This document shows positions 51,314 to 62,365 of a stretch of 64,000 nt of DNA, piece by piece. The stretch comes from Amoeboaphelidium occidentale (taxonomy: Eukaryota > Aphelidiomycota > Aphelidea), in assembly GCA_023515795.1 (NCBI GenBank), contig JALGPX010000039.1:13160-77159 (forward strand). The letters run 5' to 3'. A program made the translations under genes and the position numbers. Under the pieces are notes generated by a model. That model was not told the DNA's origin and ran no database searches. It worked only from the letters and a program-made list of their open reading frames with translations. Every line of letters starts with the position of its first letter. The stretch's first letter is position 1.

Positions 51314-54300
51314 CTACCAATTCAGTCCACCGAATAATTGCCCCATTTCGTTTGAATCCAGTTTGCGGAAGATGTATTCTGGAATTTTGTGCTCAAGCCA
51401 TAGTCTTTCGAGCTCTTGATATCTTTTCTCATACAAAAGCTGAGGAGCGCCATAAGTCAGACCGACATCAGTTTCGCCAAAGTCGTCCATATAGGGTGCT
51501 AACGCGCTGAACTCAAAACCATCATAGCTCATAAGCACGTAACACCTCTTCACCAATAGTATCATGCACACGCTTCCGCTGCAACTATAAAGATAAGAAT
51601 GCAAACTTTAAAAAACTTACTCTTGTATGTGCCTTGATATGTCGTCGGATTCGTCATCTTGTCTAACACAACAGATGGTCTCTGAACACAGCAACTGGCC
51701 GCAAATAAGACAAAATGCTGGTCTCAATGGCACCTGATTACACCGCTCGCATTTCTCATCGAGCTCAAGCAAATGCCTGTATTCCTTGGGAAGACCCTTG
51801 AACAACGAATATTGATCACCTGGAAAGTCCATCACAAAATTCCCATTTGTGTTTAAACTCGTAAAGTTTTCTGAGGCTCGGCAAATAATCTTCTTTAATA
51901 CATCTGAAGCAAGAAATTCCCTGAGAAGCGTCTCAAGAGAGCATCCCAGAACCCTTTTTGCGAGTTCATCCTCCTCTATGTCTTCCTTAACCATAATATA
52001 ATGATTCAAAAGTATATCCACGCGCCTTAGATAAACGGCACAACTCGCTAAAACAAACTGAAAAGCCTTCTCATAGTCTATCGGCCCTCTTTTTCGCTTG
52101 AATAGTATTGTGTCTACAAAGTTTATAAAGACCTGTTTGTCTCGGAGCTCTGCTGAAAACGAAGGCCCTTCGTGGGTTATTGTCGGCAACTCAGTAAACA
52201 TGTGCAAAGCTCGAGTCATCTCAACGATAAACAGAAACTTGACTACATTCTTCCTGTTGTTTATCGCGAAATCCTTATTGTTGGCATAATAGCAGAGAAT
52301 TATAACAAAGATCTCAAAAGGATCATACTGAAGCAGTCTTTTGTTATGCATAAAATCTGCAACAAAGTCATCATCGTCCTCGCCAAAGACCAAGCCATTT
52401 TGCATATAATTATACATGTAGTAGCCAACCAAAAAATTGCTATACGTTGAGGCAATATTGTTTTTTCGATAGTTAATTTCATTCATGCAGACGTTAGAAT
52501 ACAGAACTTTCGATAAGAAAACACATTGTGGGCTGCCATAAAATTCACGCCTGTTGTTAATGTCTCTTTTAAGTTCTTCATTCAACTTGGTTTCGAAATC
52601 TAAACATTTAATGAATACAGATTCCAATGAAAATTCCAAATTTCCGTTCATATCGTTATTCTCGTCGTCCACGTATAACTGATGACTATCCAGGTACAAA
52701 TCTTTGTCTTCTGTCCCGGCCGAAGAATAAACTTTCTCGCACCAAGCTGTAAAACTCAGAGGTGATCCTAAAGTCTCAAAATTGTAATCAACAACTGGCA
52801 GAAATGAATTTCCGACAGTCTTACAAAGAGGACAAAGAAATTGTTGATTTTCTTCGTTCTCTATCTCTTGAGCCCGTGCAACAAATCTGTTTTGATTTTG
52901 TCGTTGTTCAATATTATCAATATAGTCCGCAAAGCAATTACTGTGCATGAGGTGACCGCATGTTGAATAAAAAGGAAGAGAAATATTTCTCTCTTCTAGT
53001 TCGCTTTCAACAACGTTACGGACTTTCACAATATTGGACGCTTGAACAAAACATAACAGTCCGTAAGACGACGATGTTCCTAATGTTTCTTGGCAGAGGA
53101 TGCATACCGGATTATCAAACTTGTGTTTTTCGCGTATATTTCCAAAAGCTTGAGGAGTCAATACATCTTCCATCTTATTTTCTTCATCATCTGAATCTGA
53201 TACTTCTTCAAACAAGTCTTTGTACTTTTCTGTGAACGTCGACTGTTGTCCTGCAAATGTTTTCATGATTTCTTCTTGCCGTTTTCTGATCAACTCTTTG
53301 GCTTTATCGGCATCGTTTCGAGTGACTTCTTGCGGTCGGGGAATACTTGCTTCAATTATATCTGGCCATACAGATTTGAGTTTTTCGATAAAATCGGCTA
53401 ATCCCAGCTCAACAAATCTTGCAAATAACGTCTTTCCGTTATACTTTGTCTCAAATAATTCTTTGCTTCTTCCACAAGATGTAATAATACTAATCACTAC
53501 GAAGCAAACATCTTTAATGATCGAGTTGTTCGACATCAACTCGATAGTCGAAGCTAGAATTGTAAGATAATAATCAGATGAAAGGAGAGATATGCTGTTA
53601 GGTGGAGCTTGCTTTAACCACTTTTTAAGGCCTTTTGTGTAGTCGAACTTGTCTTTTAAAAGTTTTTTGCCAATGTAGTCAGAAGCTTTCTCTCTTGAGC
53701 TAGAACTTGAATGAGGGAAATAAGGAAAATAGAATTCGCTTAGACATTCGTTCTTGATTTCAAACGTACCATTACTCATTAAGTCGGGAAATTTCAGATC
53801 CGCCAGCTTGTAAACCAAATTTCCAAGCAAGCCACCTTCTTCGTGGTACTTTTCAAGTCTATCTGGAAGCCTCTCTTTAAGATAGGAATACCGAGCAGGG
53901 CCTGCACAAAGTTTGGTTAGCAATTCAACAATCATCTCATATTCTGGATCATTTCTCATGTTCACATTGTTGGTAACTAGACCAATAGAAACCAAAAGAA
54001 ATTCTTCTACCATGACTCTGTTCTTTCTTTGTTCAACAGCATCGTTGATCAAAGCATTCGTTAACAGAATGTTTCTCACGCCGAAAGCAATCTCCACGTT
54101 CATCAAAAATTCGTGGTATGACCCTCTCTCTAGATTTGCAAAAGCAAGAGTTTGCAACATGTACAATTCAATGTCAGACGAAAAGTCCCACATTCTTGAA
54201 CTTCTGTAATTGTAAAGTTGGTTCTTCATAACATCACCGTTTCTGGTCCATTTACCGGCTCTTACTTCAGCACATAACACCATGGTATCCAATACGACAT

Positions 54301-56326
54301 TGCTTATATCAGACAACTCTTTTCCTGCGAATACGCTCTTACCATTTAAGACAGCGCATAGATGTCCCAGAAACCATATTAAAGGATGGTGAAAGCTAAA
54401 ATGGGTTTCCTTCGAGTCTGGATTAAACTTGCCGTAATTTTCTAGAATGAAATTTACAATTTCCTTCACCATTACTTGATCGTGGGATATCAAACTTGAA
54501 AGCGACGAAATAACAGGACCAAGTTGCATGCTAGTCTCAAAAGCTTTCGTCCATGTTGGGTCCTCGTATAGAACATGCTCTAATGTCTGTTTCTTTTGCT
54601 CATTCATTCCTTCGAATATTTTGATGAAGTCAATGAAACATTTGACAGAATCTGAGTCAATTACTTTAACCTGTGAACTTCCAAGAGCACCAATTATGTA
54701 CTTTAAATCACTATAGGTATGGAAAAGTTTGGAGCGTCTAGCAAATATCTTTGTTCCACAATTATTGACTTTCTTTGCAATCATTAATGGGACTTCATAG
54801 CAATTCACATTCTTTTCGAAATCCGTTACACCAACATTCGCAGGGCTTAAATTCTGTTGATGAAGATAAAACGATTTCAGAGTCAATAGAATCCTTTCGA
54901 ATATTCTGTAATTTCTCTGTAGATAAATCGATATCGATGGCGTCGTCAGAAGCTGCAAAGAGAACAAGTAAATACTCAACTCAGACTCTCGATCCATAAA
55001 TATAAAGTATCTTGCAAGCAAATCATACAGAAAGTAGAATCGAATACTAGTTGCCTTCTTGACCGGAGTATCTTGGAGCAGATAAGCAACAAAGATGGCT
55101 GTGATATTCTTTCGCAACATTTTCCATAATTTTACATCAAAAATCAAAAGCAGATCCAAATTTAGTACTGCCGTCCTTGATACACTGTTCTCGTAGCCGA
55201 AGTCACTTAATTCTTTCATATCAGTATCATTAAGTGTTGCACTGTAAATAGCATTATTTCTAGCAACACATGCCGCTTGAAACTCATTCAATCCCTCCTT
55301 GAACACGCGTTTGATGAACTCGTCATAGCTGCCATTAAAGTGTTGTTCTAGTGATGGGCTGAGTTCAGAAACTTTGAACAAGTATTGAACAAACGCTCGT
55401 TTGACCCAAGAATTCTTGTGACATTCTTCCAAAATGTACACAAGCAAGCTATGACTCATTTCTTCTCTGAACAGAATATGTGAAGGTCGTATTGAGCATG
55501 ATAGTTCGATTGAAGTTATTTGTTTAGCGACAGAAATCAGAAACGATAAATCCGTACTAGTGAATATGATATCTCTGCCTTTTCTATCGATCCTCTCGGC
55601 GACGCCTTGACTATCCGTTTCTGAAAGGTCCAGTGCAGCCTTTAAAATCGATGTGACATGGTTAAAGGAATGCGTCTCATCATTCCATAATACCAAACCA
55701 TGCTCGCCAGCTTCCTCGCCATAAATCGCCTTCAACTTCTCAGCTGTCTTCACTTTTAAGGGTGAATCCATATCAAAAGGAGACTCGCCTTTGGTGAAGA
55801 ACCATGCGCCAAGGTTCAACATCACAAAGTCCATAATTGCGTCAAGCCTTGCGCTCAGAGTTCGATAATTTGGATTCGCTTTCGTTTCATCCCAAACTTC
55901 CTTTTGAGATGTACTGCCTCCTGTTGGGATAGCTGATCCACTGGCTGAATGATATTTGCAGTTAATTTGAACTTTAAATGCCTCTTCGTCGCCGCAATCG
56001 CAACATCCTCCCGAACCACTAGAAACCATCACGCTGACTTTGTGGCCATCGTGCTTCGTCGCATTGAAACATTTACTGCATAAAACACAAGTTGGGTCGA
56101 TACCGCATGTGTAACAATGATAAACAGGCTCGCCCTTCTTGAAGACGTGACCGCAAACGTCGTTAACTTCCTCTTTAAATTCTGATGCATCCAGTCCATA
56201 ATACAAAAATCTAACAGTTTTACTCATCAGCTCCTCCTCTGCGTCTCCCGTGTACTTTAAAAGGTATTCTGAGGGATGATCAGTCAGGAAATTGTAATAG
56301 TTTTCATGCAATTCGTGCTCGTTCAT
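51314..56326 (-). CDS. UBR1: N-recognin E3 ubiquitin ligase UBR1
   Basis: About 1,658 residues, from the ATG at 56326 (MNEHELHENYYNFL). A 36-bp intron (51585-51620) joins HIQ to DCSGSVCMILL; the last exon (51314-51584) carries the conserved C-terminus (APYMDDFGETDVGLTYG). The UBR box is near residues 57-118 with its Cys/His set (CGHVFKKGEPVYHCYTCG, CVLCSKC, GGCCDCGD). A RING-H2 domain lies near 1070-1190 (CILCQETLG ... CGHLMHSNCF ... CPLC). A zinc-binding cap domain (CERCNQVPLRPAFCLICG) sits near the end. UBR1 recognises N-degrons and works with an E2 of the RAD6 type. The stop is 22 bp from that of the convergent VPS13. Confidence 0.95.
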
Positions 56327-56392
56327 TCTTGGGATTGGAAAGTATGTTTTCTTCCCGTCAGAAAACAAAAATTAGTCATGATATATTAAATA

Positions 56393-56512
56393 ATGTCAGA
56401 CATCATTATAATTGACTCAGATACACCACAGACCACTACTACCATTGATTTGACTCACGATACATCTGTTCCGTTCTCTTTTGACGTTAGAATCCGTAAT
56501 TCTGCTACTTAG
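56393..56512 (+). CDS. 39-residue ORF with two SUMO-interacting-like motifs
   Basis: MSDIIIIDSDT opens the frame and TIDLTHD follows. Both resemble SUMO-interacting motifs (a hydrophobic quartet flanked by acidic residues, and I/V-D-L-T), which open SUMO-targeted ubiquitin ligases. It starts 67 bp from the divergent UBR1 ATG and ends at a TAG without an obvious donor splice site. It may be the first exon of a decayed gene, a microprotein or chance. No coding evidence beyond the motifs. Confidence 0.3.
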   Translation: MSDIIIIDSDTPQTTTTIDLTHDTSVPFSFDVRIRNSAT

Positions 56513-57216
56513 CAAGAAGGCTACATAATTCCCCTGTTATCCATGAAAAAAACGCGCACAAACACCAGGCTATAATACGAGAACCAAAATTCTCACAGAA
56601 GTTGCTTTGTACACATGGATTCTTTTATCGATGTAGAAAGATATTGCTTTTATCGGAGTTCTTGAATAAAGGAAATGAGCAAGGAGTGCAAGAATCGCAT
56701 CAAGGCCGTAGCTTTCTCCAACGATAGTGAACTTTCGGTCTTCGTGTTTTTTGCCGCAAAGCGTTTAGTCAACAACTATATTGTTTCACACTTTGACCCA
56801 ACTTTTTGAGTTCGCCTCATCAACACCAGCAAGCAGAAAGAATGTAAGACTATGCTCCCTATATTGAATACATCAAGTAATATCATACCAGAATGCTCAA
56901 ATGAAACAGGGCGAATCGAGCTTGCAAGAGATACTGCTGCTTCGCGAGAGAGTGAGAATCTTGCTGCACAAGGAACAATGCTAGTATCTACCATTACGTC
57001 ACGCATATACGTAATAAAGCTTTAGATATTTAATAAGACAACTACAAACTTGTTTGATGAAAGTCTATCTGAAACTGCGACATGCGAAACGCGAGTAATC
57101 AATATCGCGGTTTCAAAGAATGCTTTATTCAAATCTTTTCTTTGCTTTATGAGACAATGTTTCAAACCATTATAAGAAGGCCTTCTTTCTCGCCATTGTT
57201 TTTTCTGATTGTCACA
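56513..57216. other. About 700-bp region upstream of the first Fanzor gene
   Basis: No convincing gene. The first Fanzor frame is open from an ATG at 57082, but the family-like start (NLS-like TRSMAKRQR) suggests the ATG at 57217 is used. No tRNA, inverted repeat or microsatellite was recognised. The region probably includes the element's 5' flank and promoter, but I could not place its left end. Confidence 0.45.
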
Positions 57217-59441
57217 ATGGCAGAAGACGTAAATATCATTGTCACAAGAAGTATGGCAAAGCGCCAAAGATCTGAAGCAGATGATCCTGTCTCAACCAAA
57301 AAGCTTGTCGTGTCACAAGAAGACTCAACCTCTGGCAGCAATATTAGCACACGATGGTTTGGAAACCTTTGGGATAATGTTCTACTTTATGGAAAAAGGG
57401 TACTGACAAATATCAAGAATGCATGCGGACTGCATAAAGTTGCAGCTGATTCTACGGTGACTAATGTTGAAGTAAATATTCTTGACACAGACAGTACAGA
57501 ACATTATGAAAGGCTATCAGTGGTCAAAACTTCGTTGTCATTCGCTTGCAAGAATCGTCCTGTATATGGAAGGTTAGTTTCAGAGAAAATCAAAGAGTTG
57601 GCTCAAAAAATAGGTTCAATCCGATATCATACCTCTAGATATCTCAACTACCTAGTAATACGACTGCTTGAAGACAAAGTCGAAGTCCCTAAACTATCAA
57701 CCGGACAGGATGGAATTTTAAGATATTGTTTCAAGTTGTTTTTATCAGATTCGACGTTGGAAACCAAAAATTCAGAGATAAAACGATTACGGGCACTGAT
57801 TGAAAAATACGCAGTAGAGTACCGCACAAAATCTGGCTTGAAGAATCTTGACGCTGTAAGTATGGCAGGTTTCTCCCAAATTCTAGCTTCCGTTGTTGAC
57901 AAATATCAAGTCGGAATTAAACAGCATGTTTCTGTCAATCTTTTCAGAAAACTGAAAAGATACATTCAGTGGAGACTTCAGCAACAAAACGCTAAACTCT
58001 ACACTTCAAACTCGAGATCAGCAAAAGCAGCCTTGTATGTGATTAAGATGGTTCAGTTCTCTCAAAAAGTGTTTGTCAAGAGATTGCCTACTGTTCCAAA
58101 ACAGTTGCTTGATTTGGTGAATGAGAAGAAGTTCAAACATTTAACCGAACAAGAAATCACTGATGAACTGAACGGCATGGTTGTTGAGTATTCACGCTTA
58201 CAATCATTCAATCACGTCCTCCCATCTATTAAGGATAATGAGATTACCAATAATAATAATAATAAAATCTCACTTACATCTTCAAGTTCCTGTATATGAC
58301 TGCGCATATAAAGCCCAACCTCCAACAATGTTGACAAGAAAGAGAACACGCTCACAGAGATTGGATTCGGATCCTGAAGACGACCCACAGGATCAAGATT
58401 ACAATCCTGAGGACGATATGCAAGTAGACGNAAGAAATCACTGATGAACTGAACGGCATGGTGAAGAAAATCCTTGAATTTCTAGGGCCACTCAAACTGT
58501 CTGGCGTATCGATAAAGGCTGGTTATTGGAAATCTCTCAAGATTATGTAGAAGATTTCTTGCGAGTTTTACGCCAATTATGAAACTGATGCTGCAAGAAG
58601 AGTAATGAAGAGGCAGAGGGGCAAAGGCTTGCGCTTATTCAACCTGCTTCCTGTAACCAAGTTGCGAGCTGGAGGTTTTGACATTCAAACAATCCATTTG
58701 TACGAAGTTCTTAAAAGTATCAAGGAGACGAATAGCAAGCTTTGCAACGATATTCCTTCAAAGACGCTGAAATTCATGGATAATCGAACCAAAGGGTGGA
58801 GATCGTGGATTGAATATGATAAGTTTGAAAGAAAAGGCTCAGGAAAACAGTTTGCATTTTCAATCAACTCTGATGGCGTTTATGTTTCAATCCATTTAAA
58901 ACAGACAGCTCAATCTAGTGTAATGAATGATTATGGGTTTCGGATTTGTGATGAGAATCGGTATGAATCGATTAATTTAAATGGCAAAACGATTGTTGGT
59001 ATCGATCCTGGCAAGAGTCAAGTGTTCTGTGCTGTTTCAAATAAGGAACGCAGATGTTTGAGTATTAATCAATGGTACTACCTTCTAGGTGAGTGGTTTT
59101 ACAACAAAAAGCTATGAACAATGAAGGTAACACGGAGCGAAGTTGATGAAGTTGATAGGGCTTAACTAACCTCTAAAGTTCCAAACGGCCCTAAGTATCT
59201 TGATTATGCGAAAACAAGTGTCGAAAGATTTAAGACGGCTTATGATTTTTACGGCTCGGTCAAATGGCGGAAGTTGCTCTGGTGGAAACACATAAGAAAA
59301 CAATTCGCTTATAATTTTGTTTGCAAGAAGCTCTGCTTTGGTAAACCTGCTGATTCTGTTGTATTGGCTTTTGGTGATGGCAAGTTTCCACACATGCGCA
59401 GATATGCACCCGCTCCGGTGGTGGAAATGTTCAGGAAACTN
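57217..59441 (+). pseudogene. Fanzor (TnpB-like RNA-guided nuclease), copy A, disrupted
   Basis: The ATG at 57217 begins MAEDVNIIVTRSMAKRQR, an NLS-like start. The N-terminal half shows the Fanzor pattern of a helical region with IRYHTSRYLNYLV, like the second copy. The catalytic half lies on the next contig (58432-59441): KRQRGKGLRLFNL, then GKTIVGIDPGKSQVF with the RuvC-I Asp, FYGSVKWRKL, and VVLAFGDGKFPHM leading to an APAP stretch. The contig then ends at an N before the expected E..TS, zinc ribbon and RuvC-III parts. Stops interrupt the catalytic half (TAG near 58548 and others near 59116-59164). The copy looks inactive. Similarity to copy B is distant, so this is an old paralogue. Confidence 0.75.
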
Positions 59442-59620
59442 AATAATAATAATAAAATCTCACTTACATCTTCAAGTTCCTGTATATGACTGCGCATATA
59501 AAGCCCAACCTCCAACAATGTTGACAAGAAAGAGAACACGCTCACAGAGATTGGATTCGGATCCTGAAGACGACCCACAGGATCAAGATTACAATCCTGA
59601 GGACGATATGCAAGTAGACG
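58151..59620. repeat. N-joined overlapping contigs inside the Fanzor pair
   Basis: Two duplications are tied to single Ns at 58431 and 59442. The segment 58254-58430 (start of copy B and its leader) recurs at 59443-59619. A 31-bp stretch at 58151-58181 recurs at 58432-58462, after which the sequences differ (TGTTGAG against GAAGAAA). The left contig therefore runs from the middle of copy A straight into copy B, while the inserted contig continues copy A. This looks like two alternative structures placed in series. Confidence 0.75.
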
Positions 59621-61683
59621 AGCAAAATAATCAATTGCCTAAAGAATTCCAGGCAAGGCCGTATGAATACACGTATTCCATTAAATGCGGATTAAGAACT
59701 TTAATTAAGCAAACCACAATACGCAAAACATTTCAGACGCACGTTCAAATAATGAATTCTATAATGTATCACGGCTCGCGTCTTTTAAACTTGTACCTGG
59801 TTCAACAGCTCTCGCGCAATGATGATATTGTGCTCTTGAACTGTTCTTTTCGTGGAAAATTAAGACATTTCTTTGCTATTATCTGTCAAGGAAGTAGGAA
59901 GAAGATTGAAACATATGATCCAGGAATAGTTGAGGCCTTAAGATGTTATAAAGAGAAAGCTATTAGCGCGGACGTGGAATTGCCATCTTGTACAGGATTG
60001 ACCAACACTCTGAATAATGCAGTATCAGGCTATGAGACTTCTCTTCAGTTGCACATTACGCAAAACATTCATAAAAGAACAATTAGATGGATAAGTCACG
60101 TTTTTGAGCAAATGTTTCCTGAATGCTTTGAAAATCAGAAGAGATCTACAGAGGGTGCAAAATATGTGATTAATTTAGTGGAAAGCATTTGGGAACCAAA
60201 AAGTAGTACTAATGAGCTTCCTGCTAAGTTAAAGTCTTTTATTACCTCTGACGAGCGTCGCATCAGATGTTTCGACGTATTAAGGATTGCTGCGGTTCTT
60301 TTAATGGAGCAAACCTTTGATAAAGGTTTGCGATTGGAAAAAACTTTCGTCGAAAATAATTGGGAAAAGTTCTTTCCGCTCCTATATTTCCTTCTTAAAT
60401 ACAACAATTTACATTCAGAGACTGATGCCGCAACAAGAATGACAGAACAGAGAACTGGTCGCGGCCTGCGTTTCTTCAATATGGCTCCGTTAAGTAGCAG
60501 ATCATGCTCTTACATTCTGTTTGATACTTCATCTTTTTGCGAAGTAATTACAGCTGCTTCTAAAAAGAATCATAAATCTATGCCTAGTGGTTTCCCAGTG
60601 AGCGGAAATATTGTCCAGATTTGCCAGCAAGTCCGCAAGAACCATCATAAATATTGGGGAATGGTTATTAATTGGTCCGCTCTCAAGACCAACAAAGAGC
60701 GCTTCTCTGGATCAATAAGAACAGATGGCGTAACTGTTGTTGTTCATTTCAAGCGGACAGAATACACAAAACCTGTTCACGATGATGGTTTCAGAAAGAC
60801 TGACAAAACTTACGAGCGTATAGAAGTATCGGGAAAAACAGTGGTAGGATTGGATCCTGGTAGGAAGGATATTTTCACTTGCCACGACGGGGAAAAGAAG
60901 GTTCATTGTTCAAACAGAGAATGGCAAGAAATTTCAGGTGCAAATTTCCAGAAGAAGAAACATGTGTTTTGGCTTAAGAAAGAGCCGGATATAGAGAACA
61001 TTAATGCCAGCATGCCATCGTCCAAAGTGTCTAATGTGAAGGATTTTTTGCATTTTTTGGATTACGAGTTGAAGAATTCCAAGAAATTACTTTCATTTTA
61101 CGGTTCAAAGCGATGGAGACAGCTGAGAAGAAAAAGTGATATTCAGAAACAAAAGGCATATGACGTCGTGTGTAAACGAATTGCTGGTCCGTGTTTGGAT
61201 TCTGTCGTTGCCTATGGTCCTGCTAATTTCAGTGCTTGATCACGCGGAAGAGCGTCTGGTCCAACAAAATCATTACTAAAGAATCTTATTCAAAGGAAAG
61301 TTACTGTACGAATGGTGTGGGAACATAGAACAAGCGTGGTGTGTTCAAAGTGTAAATTAGATTTACCTAAAGGGAAGAATTGGCGTGTTAAGTTTTGTAG
61401 AAATTGCAAGATTCACTTGAATCGTGATGTGAATGCAGCAAAGAACATCAGATTTATATTTCTAGAGATGGACAAGAAAGACGGTACAAGGCCACTTCAG
61501 TTTAGAACTTTCAAAGAAAGAACGGCAGGTTTGAACTCAATCGAGAGTTGTGTAGTCGACTCTGCCAGCTTACGACCAACGCCTCCTACTCCAAATGATG
61601 AAATTTTGGCTGATGGTAAGTTTTCAATCCCAAGTTTAATTGCAAAGGAGAGGAGACCGTTGGGCTATAAGTGTTGTCAATGA
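59518..61683 (+). CDS. Fanzor (TnpB-like RNA-guided nuclease), copy B, near-intact
   Basis: About 721 codons from the ATG at 59518, interrupted once by an in-frame TGA (61237-61239). The start MLTRKRTRSQR looks like an NLS, followed by an acidic patch. A helical N-terminal region (SIMYHGSRLLNLYLV) leads to RTGRGLRFFNM. RuvC-I is GKTVVGLDPGRKDIF with the Asp. FYGSKRWRQLRR and VVAYGPANFSA follow. After the TGA, SRGRASGPTKSLLKNL and VWEHRTSVVCSKC carry the Glu and the first zinc-ribbon pair, CRNC the second, and NRDVNAAKNIR the RuvC-III Asp. The frame is the same across the TGA, and the flanking motifs are continuous, so it is a point nonsense (CGA or TGG origin) or a sequence error. Fanzors are guided DNA nucleases of transposon origin. 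Confidence 0.85.
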
Positions 61684-62233
61684 TTCTATTGATTGGAACA
61701 ATTTTGTACCGAATCAAGGAGGAGATAACAAAACATGATAAAAACGTTGTGGGTATTCTAGACCTCTGGCAAACGGAAAAGGTGATCATCAAACACGCAA
61801 CCCATCCAACATATGACCTTATGTCACTTCCTGTGACCAGTACCATGTATGTGTGAATAAATATGATCACGAAACCAACATAAACCACTAGGGAGATCCC
61901 ATAGAACGGTTCCACAAACTTTAATAGATCTGGCCGTTTCATGAAAGTTCTTCCAACTATCAGTGATAGAATGCCCCATACAATTGCAATTAAGGGAATG
62001 TATGCAACATGAGGATATTCTGATGAGTTCCAGTACCTTGTCGATAGGAACAGTATCAACGATATTGTAGACCATATTGGTACAAAAGCAGCAGTTACCA
62101 TGAACGGTCGAAGAGTCAATCTGGCTAGATACACCTGATACTCATACTCCAAATCCTTATCAGAAAAGAAGAGCGTTACTCTGTTGGCAGGATATACTTT
62201 CTTTGTGAGAGTTTTGAAGTTGAAACTAGTCAT
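61586..62233 (-). CDS. Multi-pass membrane protein, probably 3'-truncated next to the Fanzor
   Basis: From the ATG at 62233 (MTSFNFKTLTKKVYPANR) about 215 residues. A hydrophilic N-terminus leads to five or six hydrophobic segments (FMVTAAFVPIWSTISLILF, IPLIAIVWGILSLIVG, GISLVVYVGFVIIFIHTYMVL, YVGWVACLMITFSV, FLSCFVISSLI). This layout resembles the membrane half of cyclases or sensor proteins, but no catalytic domain follows. The last 32 codons overlap the antisense 3' end of Fanzor copy B, and the sequence there looks unlike a membrane protein. The gene may have lost its 3' part through the element's insertion. No specific family is claimed. Confidence 0.5.
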   Translation of the reverse strand: MTSFNFKTLTKKVYPANRVTLFFSDKDLEYEYQVYLARLTLRPFMVTAAFVPIWSTISLILFLSTRYWNSSEYPHVAYIPLIAIVWGILSLIVGRTFMKRPDLLKFVEPFYGISLVVYVGFVIIFIHTYMVLVTGSDIRSYVGWVACLMITFSVCQRSRIPTTFLSCFVISSLIRYKIVPINRIIDNTYSPTVSSPLQLNLGLKTYHQPKFHHLE

Positions 62234-62365
62234 GATGGACAATATCCATAATCGGAGATATAAATAGCACCATCTGATGTTGGGCCTAGTCCAGGGTAAG
62301 GCCTCTATTAGTAAACATTGCAAGGTCTGCTATATTAGTCGCGAGATAACGATTCTTTCTTCGTT

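Noticed and set aside
56776-57006. 76-codon minus-strand frame upstream of the first Fanzor
   Set aside because: No recognisable domain, and it overlaps an equally long plus-strand frame. Chance is the simplest explanation.
58605-59117. A separate 170-residue gene
   Set aside because: It is the RuvC-I part of Fanzor copy A, in frame with the sequence before it.
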